64,000 nt of DNA, taken from contig DIWE01000021.1 of assembly GCA_002423435.1 (NCBI GenBank), positions 22,780 to 86,779 on the forward strand, written 5' to 3'. Below, piece after piece: positions 25,190 through 34,319 of this stretch. The stretch is from Clostridiales bacterium UBA6114 (GTDB taxonomy: Bacteria; Bacillota; Clostridia; Oscillospirales; Butyricicoccaceae). The notes beneath the pieces are model-generated. The model worked only from the letters and a program-made list of their open reading frames with translations. It had not been told where the DNA came from and made no database searches. Both the position numbers and the translations under genes were made by a program. Position 1 is the first letter of the stretch; each line of letters begins with the position of its first letter.

Positions 25190-25899
25190 TGAGCGCAGTA
25201 TTTCAAAGGGAGCTCATGGATTATTTCAGGACCCCGCTGGGCTACGTTTTTGTGGGCGCCTTCCTCTTCCTTTCGGGTATTATGTTCACGGTCGACAATA
25301 TATTAAAGCTCAACGCGGAATTTAACACCACGCTCAACGACTGCATTTACGTTTTTATGCTGACAGCCCCGTTGCTTACGATGCGGCTGATTTCCGAAGA
25401 GAAGAAAACGCGCAGGGACCAGCTGCTCCTCACCTCCGGGCTCTCGCTTTTTTCCATTGTTTTCGGCAAATATCTGGCGGCGCTCTGCGTTTTTGCGGCC
25501 GCGCTGCTGTTTACGGGAGTTTACCCTGTCATTCTTTTCGCATTGGGCAGCCCGGCGCTTTTGCTGATCTTAAACGGCTATCTGGGCTTTTTCCTCATCG
25601 GGGCCGCCTTTATCGCCGTCGGGGTTTTCGTCTCGACCCTTACGGAAAACCAGCTTTCCGCGGCGGTGGGGACCTATGGCATTCTTTTGCTTTTCCTGAC
25701 GCTGGACCTTCTGATCGCGCAGGTTAGAATAAGCTGGCTTTCTGCCGTGCTGCAGTGGTTTTCCATCTTCCGGCGGTTTTCCCCTTACCAGTACGGCTCC
25801 TTCAGCGTTTCCTCCGCCGTGTATTACCTCTTGTTCATCTGCGTGTTCCTGTTTCTGAGCATCATGGTGATGGAGCGGAGGAGGTGGAGCACGTCATGA
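25189..25899 (+). CDS. ABC-2 type permease, GldF-like
   Basis: The membrane subunit (236 aa) has six predicted membrane segments. It begins with the ABC-2 permease opening FQRELMDYFRTPLGYVFVGA, and carries the GldF-type elbow EEKKTRRDQLLLTSGLS near residue 66, containing the conserved TRRDQLLLT. It shares one base with the ATPase stop (ATAATG) and overlaps the next gene by ATGA. It forms the channel for the GldA-like ATPase. The cargo is unknown. Confidence 0.85.
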   Translation: MSAVFQRELMDYFRTPLGYVFVGAFLFLSGIMFTVDNILKLNAEFNTTLNDCIYVFMLTAPLLTMRLISEEKKTRRDQLLLTSGLSLFSIVFGKYLAALCVFAAALLFTGVYPVILFALGSPALLLILNGYLGFFLIGAAFIAVGVFVSTLTENQLSAAVGTYGILLLFLTLDLLIAQVRISWLSAVLQWFSIFRRFSPYQYGSFSVSSAVYYLLFICVFLFLSIMVMERRRWSTS

Positions 25900-27320
25900 A
25901 AGCCCTGACCGATAAACGCAGACTTTTGCAGCAAAACGGCGTCTGGGCGGCCATAATTTTGTCTGCGGTGCTGTGTGCGGTGCTGCTTACCCTGGTCGCG
26001 GAGCGGCTGGAGGACAGGCTGCACCTGCAATGGGATCTCACCCAGAACAAGGTGTATACCATCGGGAACACCAGCAAAAGCGTGCTTTCGCTCCTCGACA
26101 GCGACATTGTCATTTACACTGTTTATCCGGCGGGCGGGGAGGATATGACCGTCGGCGAGCTGCTTTCCCGCTATGAAACGGCCTCCGGGCATATCGAGGT
26201 CAAAAACATCGACCCGGTGAGCTCACCCTTGTTTATAAAGCAGTTTGAGCAAGACGGCGAAACGATCGAAAACAACTCCATCATTGTCGCAAGGGCCGAT
26301 AACCCCGCCGAATTTATCGTGATCGAACCCAAGAATCTCTATGAATGGAAGCTTGAAGGCGAGCAGCTCTACGCCACCGGCATGGTCGCCGAGCAGCGGA
26401 TCACCTCCGCCATATACACGCTGTCGGGCGGCGAGCAGGCCACCGCCTTTTTCGCCGAGGGCCACGGGGAGATCGGCTTAAGCGAGCTTTATTATCTGGA
26501 GGGCACGCTTGGTAACGACGAGTATAAGGTGAAAAGCTACAATCTGGTTTATAACGACACCGAGCTGAAAAAGAGCGACTGCCTGATCTTCGTCTCTCCG
26601 TCAAAGGATTTAAGCGACGAGGAATACCGGATACTGGACAGCTTTTTGGACGGCGGCGGAAAAGCGGTATTCCTGTTTTCACTGACGGCCCCGGATATGC
26701 CGAATTTCAATAAAATCATGGAGAAATTCGGCTTTGCCCTGAAATACGACCTGGTTGTGGAAAAGGATGCCGACCGCTATTACAGCAGCCCGGTGGTGCT
26801 CAGACCGAATATAGGCGTCCACGAAGCGACCGGGATGCTGCTCGACGCCAAGGCCTATGCCGTCATGCCCCGGTGCAGAAGCATCGACGTTCGGCAGGTA
26901 AGCGGAATCGATGCCACGGTCCTGTATGAAACGAGCGCGGACAGCTACGCCAAGATAAACCCGATGACCGAAACGCTCGACAGGGAGGACGGAGATATCG
27001 GCGGCCCCCTGGCGGTGGCCGCCGCGGCGGAAAACCCGAGTACCGGCGCGCGGGTGGTTGTGTTTGGCAGCACGGATTTTATTTCCACGCTGGAAAACGC
27101 CAAGTTTGCCGGAAACCTCACCTCGTTTATGAACGCGGTTTCCTGGGCCTCCGGCAATAAGGGCGCGGTCGCCATAGAGCCGAAATCCATGCTGAACCCG
27201 ACCCTGCAGGTGACAAGCACAAACCAGAGCTATTTGCTGACAGCACTTGTCGTCGCGGCGATGCCGTTTGCCGTGGTGCTTTTCGGATTCCTTGTGTGGC
27301 GGCGAAGGATAAAAAGATGA
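25896..27320 (+). CDS. GldG-like ABC-type auxiliary membrane protein
   Basis: The protein (474 aa) has one N-terminal membrane anchor (WAAIILSAVLCAVLLTLVA), a large outside domain and one C-terminal segment before WRRRIKR. The start of the outside domain, WDLTQNKVYTIGNTSKSVL, is the mark of the GldG/ABC_transp_aux family (intraflagellar-transport-like fold). The true start is the ATG at 25896, overlapping the permease stop; the longer frame back to 25755 only shadows the permease. It ends by overlapping the DUF4340 gene (ATGA). Confidence 0.88.
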   Translation: MKALTDKRRLLQQNGVWAAIILSAVLCAVLLTLVAERLEDRLHLQWDLTQNKVYTIGNTSKSVLSLLDSDIVIYTVYPAGGEDMTVGELLSRYETASGHIEVKNIDPVSSPLFIKQFEQDGETIENNSIIVARADNPAEFIVIEPKNLYEWKLEGEQLYATGMVAEQRITSAIYTLSGGEQATAFFAEGHGEIGLSELYYLEGTLGNDEYKVKSYNLVYNDTELKKSDCLIFVSPSKDLSDEEYRILDSFLDGGGKAVFLFSLTAPDMPNFNKIMEKFGFALKYDLVVEKDADRYYSSPVVLRPNIGVHEATGMLLDAKAYAVMPRCRSIDVRQVSGIDATVLYETSADSYAKINPMTETLDREDGDIGGPLAVAAAAENPSTGARVVVFGSTDFISTLENAKFAGNLTSFMNAVSWASGNKGAVAIEPKSMLNPTLQVTSTNQSYLLTALVVAAMPFAVVLFGFLVWRRRIKR

Positions 27321-28675
27321 CCAGATCAAAGAAAATATTGCTCATAGCCCTGCCTGTTTTTTTGGCCGTATTAACTATAGCCCTGTGGCTTTTGACGTCG
27401 GACGGCAAAGCCCCGGCAAAAGGCCTCTGGCTTTCACGCCGCCCTACGGAGGACATCGGCGCGATCGGTATAGACGACCATCAAAAGGGTATCAGCGTCT
27501 CTCTTTTAAGCAGCGACGGCGGCTGGGTGACGGAAGAGGGAAACGAACAGATTGCGTACGACGAAATGGCGCCGCTTCTCGCGGTGCTGGGGTATATGAA
27601 AGCGTCCTATCTTGCGGACGACGCCGGAGAAAACCTTTCGGAATACGGCCTTGATTCACCGGCCGTCACCATCCGCGTGAAATATCGGGATACAGCTGAG
27701 AATGTCTATAGGCTCGGCAATTCCCTTGACGGGCAGGGAGTCTATCTGAAAAAGGACGAAGACAAATCGGTATATCTGATAGATCCCCTTCGGGCGCAGG
27801 TGCTTTGCGGCGCGGCGGAGAGCTTTCTGGAAAATCCGCTTGCCCGGGTAAGCTTCGACAGGATCGTGGGGGTAAGCATCAGATCGCCGGAACAGGGCGA
27901 AATCAGCTTAAACCGATCCGAATCGCCCCGCTCCGGAGGAGACTTTTTCTGGAGCATGACAAAGCCCTATGTCTGCAACGCGTCAACAAAGGCCGTGGAA
28001 GAAATCGTGGCAATGGCGGCCGGTATCGGAGGGGCGGGCAATGCCGGTGAAGTACCCGAGGGCGGCTACGGCTTCGACGAAAATCATCCGCTTAAATGCA
28101 CCTTTTACGATAGCTTCGACCGGGCGCTTACGCTTACGTTCGGGCGTTCCCAGGGGAATAAAGTGTATTGCCGGATAAACGACGGCGGGGAAATCTATCT
28201 GATCGACAATGCCGTTTTGGATATTTTCAGCGTCGGCCCCCAAAGCCTGATGGATCCCGCGCTCTATTATTACGAAACCGCCTCAATAACCGACTGCGTG
28301 CTCCGGTACCAGGGCCGGCAATACCATTTGCAGGCCGAATGGGAGAGCACGGGCCAAAAAGACGAAAAAGCGCAGCGCTTTTTCTTAAACGGGGAAACGA
28401 TTTCGGGCGCGGATTACCACCATATAGCCGAGCTGATCACATCAGTCCGGACCGAGCCGGTTTCGCTGATAAAGCCGGAGACGGACGAGTTGGCGGCCTC
28501 TGTCGAAATACGGCGGATGTCGGCGCCTTACGAGCAAACCATCGCCTTGCGCGTTCTGCCGGAAGAGCCCGGCATGGTGGGGGTAGATTACGGCGGCGGG
28601 ATCATCGCCCGTCTGGACAAAAAAGCGCTCGAAGAAATTTTCACAGCACTGGACAAATTATTAAACAAGGCCTAG
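27317..28675 (+). CDS. DUF4340-domain membrane-anchored protein
   Basis: This 452-aa protein has a short cytoplasmic start, one membrane segment (ILLIALPVFLAVLTIALWLL) and an outside region with two DUF4340-like units. The marks are LSEYGLDSPAVTIRVKY near residue 108 and the later YGFDENHPLKCTFYDSF. DUF4340 proteins are regularly coded with GldG-like proteins and are thought to form an outside scaffold of the complex; no activity is established. The start at 27317 overlaps the preceding stop by ATGA. It ends the four-gene cluster; a gap of 213 nt follows. Confidence 0.8.
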   Translation: MTRSKKILLIALPVFLAVLTIALWLLTSDGKAPAKGLWLSRRPTEDIGAIGIDDHQKGISVSLLSSDGGWVTEEGNEQIAYDEMAPLLAVLGYMKASYLADDAGENLSEYGLDSPAVTIRVKYRDTAENVYRLGNSLDGQGVYLKKDEDKSVYLIDPLRAQVLCGAAESFLENPLARVSFDRIVGVSIRSPEQGEISLNRSESPRSGGDFFWSMTKPYVCNASTKAVEEIVAMAAGIGGAGNAGEVPEGGYGFDENHPLKCTFYDSFDRALTLTFGRSQGNKVYCRINDGGEIYLIDNAVLDIFSVGPQSLMDPALYYYETASITDCVLRYQGRQYHLQAEWESTGQKDEKAQRFFLNGETISGADYHHIAELITSVRTEPVSLIKPETDELAASVEIRRMSAPYEQTIALRVLPEEPGMVGVDYGGGIIARLDKKALEEIFTALDKLLNKA

Positions 28676-28888
28676 CCGGGATCCGGAGTGTGAAATCAAA
28701 GGAAGGGAGGGAACTTAAGCGCGAGGTCTCCGGGAAGGCGGCAACCCTTTGCGCTTCCCGAAAGGCATCGCAAAACCTCCGGAAACAGGTTTATCAGATC
28801 ATAGGGGTATATATCGGCCTCAGGCAAATTCCGGGCGAATTCCCGGAGCAATGATAAAATGGACCAAATTTTAAAGGAGGATCTGAAA

Positions 28889-30034
28889 ATGAGTAAAAAA
28901 CGCTTATCCCTGCTTGCCTTATTTCTGGCGCTGGGTCTGATTCTCTCCGCCTGTGGGCAGCAAACCACACCTCCATCGCAAGGCGACACCTCCACAGCGA
29001 CCTCGACGGGAACGACCACATCAACCGGCGACGGCGAAAAGTATATCGCCTTTTCTAACAAGGGCCTCGATTACTATTTCTGGACCGTCTGTCAAGTGGG
29101 CGCGCAGAAGGAGTGCGAAGAACGCGGCTGGAAGTTTGAAGCCTCGGACGCAAAACTCGACAGCGCGCGTCAGTTCGACCAGTTTGTAAACTTTATCAAC
29201 AAAAAGCCCGACGCCATCATGGCGGACCCGAATGATTCCGAAGGCCTTATCGCAGCCGCCGACCAGGCCGTCGCCGCGGGAATCCCCGTCGCGATCGTGG
29301 ACACCCCGCTCACCGGCGGCGATATCGCGGTTACCGTGGCCTTCGACAACTACGACGCCGGCACTCTGGCCGCCCAGTCCATCGTCAAGGCGCTTGAGGC
29401 CAAATACGGCGAAGCAAAGGGCACGGTCGTAAACTGCTACGGCGCGATGAGCTCGGAAGCCTGGCGCCTGCGCAAGGAAGGCATGGACGCGGAATTTGCG
29501 AAGTACCCGAATATTAAATATATCGCGGTGCCGGCCGAAGGCGAGATCTCGAAGACACAGGACGCCGTTCTCAACCAGTATGCAGCAGGCGTGGAGATAG
29601 ACGCGCTGCACACTCCCTCCGACAACCCCGGCATGGGCCTTGTGTCGGCGCTCAAGATGGAAAACAAATGGTTTAAACGCGGCGAGGACGGCCATGTGAT
29701 CATCGTCACCATCGACGGCGAACCCATCGCGAACAAATTTATCGAACAGGGCTACTACGACTATTCGATCGCGCAGGACGGCTACGCCTATTCCGCGATT
29801 GCGATCGAAATGCTGGAAAAGTACACCTTTAAAGGCGAGAAAGTACCTCTCGGGCCGTATGAGAACAAGGATTACTATTGGGAGAAATGCGAGATTGTCG
29901 ATTCCGACGCGGGCCCGTATGTAAAGGTCCCCGCCTACGAGATCAACCCCGAAAACTGCACCGATCCGAGGCACTGGGGCATCGTGGCAGAGCAGAAGCT
30001 CGGAATAAAATACGACATGTCCGCCGTAGAGTAA
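28889..30034 (+). CDS. Sugar ABC transporter substrate-binding lipoprotein (RbsB-like)
   Basis: A receptor for a monosaccharide or polyol (381 aa) with a lipoprotein signal ending LSAC (Cys22), a Thr/Ser linker and the Peripl_BP_4 fold (FSNKGLDYYFWTVCQVGAQK, DAIMADPNDSEGLIAAADQA, VTVAFDNYDAG, VTIDGEPIANKFIEQG). AAAGGAGG lies 8 nt before the ATG at 28889; the in-frame ATG at 28859 has no site. ATPase and permease genes follow. A hairpin lies behind its stop. Confidence 0.9.
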   Translation: MSKKRLSLLALFLALGLILSACGQQTTPPSQGDTSTATSTGTTTSTGDGEKYIAFSNKGLDYYFWTVCQVGAQKECEERGWKFEASDAKLDSARQFDQFVNFINKKPDAIMADPNDSEGLIAAADQAVAAGIPVAIVDTPLTGGDIAVTVAFDNYDAGTLAAQSIVKALEAKYGEAKGTVVNCYGAMSSEAWRLRKEGMDAEFAKYPNIKYIAVPAEGEISKTQDAVLNQYAAGVEIDALHTPSDNPGMGLVSALKMENKWFKRGEDGHVIIVTIDGEPIANKFIEQGYYDYSIAQDGYAYSAIAIEMLEKYTFKGEKVPLGPYENKDYYWEKCEIVDSDAGPYVKVPAYEINPENCTDPRHWGIVAEQKLGIKYDMSAVE

Positions 30035-30083
30035 TCGCTTTATGATCGTACTGGAAAGCAAAGATATATAAGGATTGCTGACG

Positions 30084-30139
30084 GGCCGGCTTTTCATGCC
30101 GTTAAGACATAAAGTCGATTTAAGCTTGGAAAGCCGGCC
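30084..30139 (+). promoter_or_regulatory. Intercistronic hairpin behind the sugar-binding protein gene
   Basis: A 10-bp perfect GC-rich stem (30084-30093 with 30130-30139) encloses about 36 nt and has no long T-run. It lies in a 240-nt gap between receptor and ATPase genes and probably stabilises the upstream message. Confidence 0.6.
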
Positions 30140-30274
30140 TTTCCTCAGCTCCCGCTGAAAGTTTGCCGAAATCAAAAACGACTGAAATATCCGGCGGTCC
30201 GGGCAGCTTTCAGGCGAGCCGGACGGATAAAACCGGCCGAGAGCACGCCAAAATGTTTTGAAAGGAGTAGCCAG

Positions 30275-31786
30275 GTGGAATCAAACATTATCCTAGAGGT
30301 AGAAAATGTCAGCAAAAGCTTTGGCGCGACCAAAGCGCTCGACAGCGTGAACTTAAAGCTCGAAAAAGGCAAGATCCATTCGTTGGTCGGGCGCAACGGC
30401 GCGGGCAAAAGCACGTTGGTCAATGTGATTGCCGGAGCCCTCAGGCAGGATGCCGGCAGGGTGTTCTTCTGCGGCGAGGACATCTCCGGCTGTTCGTTAA
30501 AGGAACGGCAGAAGCTCGGCATCTGTATGGTGACCCAGCATGCAAGCATCGTTCCCGATCTCGATGTGGCGGAAAATATCTCGATCGGTCTGTGGCCGAA
30601 AGACAGGCATGGACTGGTCGACTGGAAGAGCATGCACAGCCGCGCCGACGAAGAGATGAGAAAATTCGGGTTGAACGTGGACTCCCGTAAGCTTGTGCGG
30701 CATTTAAGCCCGGTCGACCAGCGCAAGGTCAATATCGTCAGGGCGCTGTTTGCCGGGGGAAAGCTGATTATTCTCGACGAGCCCACCACCTCGCTGTCTG
30801 TGGACGATCGGGAAAATCTGTTTAAGTTCGTGCGCCGGCAGGCGGAGGAGGGCGTTACGTTCATTCTGATATCCCATTACCTCGAAGAGGTCCTTCGGGT
30901 GTCGGATGAAATAACCGTGGTGCGCGACGGAGTTGTGTTTAATGGGGAACTGGGCGACAGCAGGTCGCAGGAGGAGCTTGCGAGGCTCGTCGCGGGCGAA
31001 AACGTGGATCTCACCTATCGCGACAAAGACAAGGAAGACTGTAGTGAAGTGGTCTTGGAATGTATCAATGTAAGCACCGATTTCTTAAAACCGTCCAGCG
31101 TAAAGATAAACAGAAAAGAAATCGTGGGGTTTGTGGGTTTTCCGGGCTCCGGTGCGAGAGAAATATGCACCATGCTGTACGGCCTGAGCGAAAAGTACGG
31201 CGGAACGGTTCGGATGCACGGTAAAACAGTCAATATCAGGAGTTCCGGGGACGCGCTAAAACATAAAATCTGTTATGTGCCAAACGACAGGCATGCCGAC
31301 GGGATTGTGCAGATCATGCCCGTCAGGGAAAATATCGGCCTGTCCGCGATGAAAGACCGGCTCAAAGGCAAATTCGGCCTGCTCGACGTAAGAAAGGAAA
31401 AAAATCTGGCACAGCATTCCATAACGGAGCTGAATATCAAGACCCAGTCCGCGGAAGTGCCTGCCAGCAGCCTATCGGGCGGCAATCAGCAAAAGGTGGT
31501 TCTCGCTAAGGTTTTGGCCTGCGAGCCCGACCTGCTGATTTTAGACGAGCCCACAATAGGCATAGACATTAAAAGCCGCGAGGAAATCATGGCTCTGATC
31601 AAGAACCTGACAAACCTCAATCTGAGCGTAATTTACGTCACGAACGATTACGACGAGCTTTTGCGCATCGCGGACCGCGTGGTCGTCTTCAGCGAGGGAG
31701 AGATCATAGCGGATTTGAAAAACGAGGATCTGACCCCGGATACTCTGATTAAAATACGAGATAGTAAGGCGGCGAAGACAGTATGA
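30275..31786 (+). CDS. Sugar ABC transporter ATPase with two nucleotide-binding domains (RbsA-like)
   Basis: This is a fused double ATPase (503 aa). Domain 1 has Walker A GRNGAGKS near residue 40 and Walker B LIILDEPTTSLS near 167. Its signature reads LSPVDQRKVNI instead of the usual LSxGxxQ form. Domain 2 lacks a proper Walker A (GFPGSGAREI, as usual in RbsA) but has a full LSGGNQQKVVLAK signature and LLILDEPTIGID. Start is GTG 30275 with AAAGGAG upstream. It overlaps the permease gene by ATGA. It energises import of the sugar bound by the 28889 receptor. Confidence 0.92.
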   Translation: MESNIILEVENVSKSFGATKALDSVNLKLEKGKIHSLVGRNGAGKSTLVNVIAGALRQDAGRVFFCGEDISGCSLKERQKLGICMVTQHASIVPDLDVAENISIGLWPKDRHGLVDWKSMHSRADEEMRKFGLNVDSRKLVRHLSPVDQRKVNIVRALFAGGKLIILDEPTTSLSVDDRENLFKFVRRQAEEGVTFILISHYLEEVLRVSDEITVVRDGVVFNGELGDSRSQEELARLVAGENVDLTYRDKDKEDCSEVVLECINVSTDFLKPSSVKINRKEIVGFVGFPGSGAREICTMLYGLSEKYGGTVRMHGKTVNIRSSGDALKHKICYVPNDRHADGIVQIMPVRENIGLSAMKDRLKGKFGLLDVRKEKNLAQHSITELNIKTQSAEVPASSLSGGNQQKVVLAKVLACEPDLLILDEPTIGIDIKSREEIMALIKNLTNLNLSVIYVTNDYDELLRIADRVVVFSEGEIIADLKNEDLTPDTLIKIRDSKAAKTV

Positions 31787-32787
31787 GCAACCAAACAGGA
31801 AGCGTGGACCTTCAAAAAAGACTTGATAAGCCAAACATTCAGAAAAATGTGATCGAGAACATCGTGTGGGTTCTGCTTGTGTTCGGCATTATCATTTTCA
31901 TGATCCTTCGTCCGGAGTATTTTAATCCGCTTAAAAACATTCAGCTGTATTTCAATATTCCCATGCAGGCGGCCGTTATGGGCGTCATGACGATCGGCGT
32001 CGCGGGAACCATCCTGCTGGGCGACATCGATCTGTCGGTGGTCGGCGTCATGGCGGTGTCCTCGGCAGTCGGCGTATTACTGTTTAAGAGCGGCGTGCCC
32101 TCTCCCCTCGCCATGCTGATCATCGTTGCGATGGGCGCTTTGTTCGGGTTTATCAACGGCGTTTTGATCGCAAAGCTCAAAACCGTGGCGCTGATCGAGA
32201 CCCTTGCCATGAACACGACCCTTGCCGGCGTGGTCCTGGCCATTACAAAGGGGCGCACCATTACGGTGGCCGAAGCCTCCTACACATGGCTCGGCCAGGG
32301 GAAGCTGTTCGGCAATATTTCCTACCTGATGATTATTCTCCTGATCGTGTATCTGGTCATGTACCTGATCTGGCGCAAGACGGCCCTCGGCCGCAGCATG
32401 TACGCCGTCGGCGGAAACTCAAGCTGCGCCCGGGTTTCAGGCATCAGCGTCGACCGCATCCGGATCATCACGTTTACGATTTCCGGCCTTCTGGCCGGCC
32501 TCGCGGGAGTGATGCTCTCCTCCAAAATGGGCTCGATCAACAGCGCGTTCGGTTCTACTTACGGCATGGACACCATTGCCGCGGCCGTTATCGGCGGCAC
32601 GTCCCTTTCCGGAGGCGTGGGCAAGGTATCGGGCATCCTCGGAGGCGTCCTGTTACTGAACTTTATCCAGGTGGGGCTGCAGGTGTTCGGCCTGGATTCC
32701 TACTATGTGCAGATGGCGACCGGCCTTATCATTCTGCTGGCCGTGATTATCGATTCCCTCCGCATCCGCTTCCAGAACAAACTGTAA
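31783..32787 (+). CDS. Sugar ABC transporter permease (RbsC-like)
   Basis: The membrane subunit (334 aa) has 8-10 hydrophobic segments and the RbsC-family motifs GDIDLSVVGVMAVSS near residue 75, AVGGNSSCARVSGISVDRI near 207, and AAVIGGTSLSGGVGKVSGIL near 267. The family's GxDLSVG loop is present as GDIDLSV. It presumably works as a homodimer with the RbsA-like ATPase, with which it overlaps by 4 nt. Confidence 0.92.
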   Translation: MSNQTGSVDLQKRLDKPNIQKNVIENIVWVLLVFGIIIFMILRPEYFNPLKNIQLYFNIPMQAAVMGVMTIGVAGTILLGDIDLSVVGVMAVSSAVGVLLFKSGVPSPLAMLIIVAMGALFGFINGVLIAKLKTVALIETLAMNTTLAGVVLAITKGRTITVAEASYTWLGQGKLFGNISYLMIILLIVYLVMYLIWRKTALGRSMYAVGGNSSCARVSGISVDRIRIITFTISGLLAGLAGVMLSSKMGSINSAFGSTYGMDTIAAAVIGGTSLSGGVGKVSGILGGVLLLNFIQVGLQVFGLDSYYVQMATGLIILLAVIIDSLRIRFQNKL

Positions 32788-32830
32788 CGGCAGGCGTTTT
32801 AAATGTTGAGCAAAGGAGAGCTGATATCCT

Positions 32831-33844
32831 ATGAAAGCTGTGTATTTGGAAAGCGTGCAGAAGCTGACTGAAAAAGAGCTTCCGGTGCCAAGGCCCGGAG
32901 ACAGGCAAGTGCTGGTGAAAATGAAGGCCGTCGGCATCTGCGGCTCGGATATCCACTATTGGCACAAAGGCAGGATAGGTCCCTTTGTCGTCGAGCAGCC
33001 GATGATCCTGGGGCATGAATGCGCGGGCGAGGTTGTTGAGGCCGGCAAAGACGTCGCGAATCTGGCCGTGGGCGACAGGGTCGTGATCGAGCCGGGGGTT
33101 CCCTGCTACACCTGCGAATACTGCAAGAGCGGGAAATACAATCTGTGCCCGGACATCCGCTTTTTCGCGACGCCCCCCGTGGACGGCTCGATGGTGGAAT
33201 ATGTGGCCTTCGACGCGGATCTCGTATTTCGGATTCCGGAGGAAATCAAGGATTTCGGGCTTGCCACCATGGTCGAGCCCATGGCCGTCGGCGTGTTCGC
33301 CACCCGCACGGTAAAGCCCGCCCTCGGCGACAACGCCGTCGTTTTCGGCGCCGGAGTGATCGGAATCGTCTGCATGCTTGCGGCAAAAGCCGCGGGCTGC
33401 GCCGCCGTTACGGTCGCAGACATCCGGGACGACCGCCTGGAAAGGGCGAAGGAGCTGGGCGCGGACAATGTGGTGAACCTTAAGACCGACACGCTGAGCG
33501 ATTCATGCTACGACATCGGCTACGAGGCCACCGGCGCGGAGGCTTGCTACGCCCTCGCGTCAAAATGCATCAAGCCCGGAGGGAAGCTCTCTCTGGTGGG
33601 GATGGGCCCCGAGCTGCAAAGCCTGCCGATCGTGGATTTTGTGTGCCGCGAAATCGCCCTGCTTCCGTCCTTCCGCTACGCAAACGCCTATCCGGCGGCA
33701 CTTAAGCTTCTGAAAGCGCATCATGAAAAGCTTGAAAAAATCATCACCCACCGCTTTGCTTTTTCGCTTGAAAGCGTGGACGAGGCGATCAGAACGGCCT
33801 ATTCGGACCCCACCGCGGGCAAGGTGGTCGTTGATTTTCAGTAA
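32831..33844 (+). CDS. Zinc-dependent polyol dehydrogenase (sorbitol/xylitol dehydrogenase-like MDR)
   Basis: A medium-chain dehydrogenase (337 aa). The catalytic zinc site is GICGSDIHYWHKG and GHECAGEVVEAG (Cys, His, Glu). The structural zinc site is read as CYTCEYCKSGKYNLC (four Cys). The Rossmann loop is FGAGVIGIVCMLAAKAAG and the coenzyme-selecting Asp in VADIRDDRL points to NAD. It oxidises a polyol such as sorbitol, xylitol or arabitol to a ketose, fitting the sugar transporter upstream and the xylulokinase-like gene downstream. AAAGGAG precedes the ATG. Confidence 0.88.
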   Translation: MKAVYLESVQKLTEKELPVPRPGDRQVLVKMKAVGICGSDIHYWHKGRIGPFVVEQPMILGHECAGEVVEAGKDVANLAVGDRVVIEPGVPCYTCEYCKSGKYNLCPDIRFFATPPVDGSMVEYVAFDADLVFRIPEEIKDFGLATMVEPMAVGVFATRTVKPALGDNAVVFGAGVIGIVCMLAAKAAGCAAVTVADIRDDRLERAKELGADNVVNLKTDTLSDSCYDIGYEATGAEACYALASKCIKPGGKLSLVGMGPELQSLPIVDFVCREIALLPSFRYANAYPAALKLLKAHHEKLEKIITHRFAFSLESVDEAIRTAYSDPTAGKVVVDFQ

Positions 33845-33905
33845 GGCGTTTTAACGGCAAGACCGGGTTTAACCACTATATTTTGAGAAAGAGAGTATGT
33901 TGAAA

Positions 33906-34319
33906 ATGAAACATATTGTAAACATAGCACGGGATTGTGAACCGGATACAGACCCCAGAAGCCTGCGCGCAAGGGTAAAAGACCGCGACAAGAAGGTCCT
34001 GCGCGACACGTATTATCTGATCGATCAGAAGAAGGGGCCCTCTTTGCGCATAACCTGCGGCTTCACCACCGTGTATCCCACCGGCAGCACCACGGGCCAT
34101 ACCCACGAGGATATGGAGGAGATTTACTTCTTTACATCCGGAGAGGGCGTCATGATCGTGGGGGAGGACGAATTCCCCGTTAAGGCGGGCGACTGCCTGT
34201 ATGTGCCGCCGGGAGAGTATCACACCACCATTCAGAAAGGAATCCTGCCGCTGTCGTTTGTGTGGAACACCTGCCTGGTCGACGGGGATGAAGCTCCTGC
34301 GGGAGGGGAGAAAGCGTGA
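33906..34319 (+). CDS. Cupin-domain protein
   Basis: A small single-cupin protein (137 aa). The metal motif 1 is TGHTHEDMEEIYFFTSGEG (His, His, Glu) near residue 60, and motif 2 is GDCLYVPPGEYHTT. The pattern resembles cupin-type phosphoglucose isomerases and sugar-binding cupins, so an isomerase role in the polyol route is possible but unproven. The start at 33906 is favoured because GAGAG lies about 10 nt upstream; 33897 is also possible. It overlaps the aldehyde dehydrogenase start (GTGA). Confidence 0.75.
   Translation: MKHIVNIARDCEPDTDPRSLRARVKDRDKKVLRDTYYLIDQKKGPSLRITCGFTTVYPTGSTTGHTHEDMEEIYFFTSGEGVMIVGEDEFPVKAGDCLYVPPGEYHTTIQKGILPLSFVWNTCLVDGDEAPAGGEKA

Noticed and set aside
29021..30175. 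Minus-strand frame of 384 codons opposite the sugar-binding protein gene
   Set aside because: The plus strand has a complete lipoprotein receptor; the minus frame is a shadow of its GC-rich third positions.
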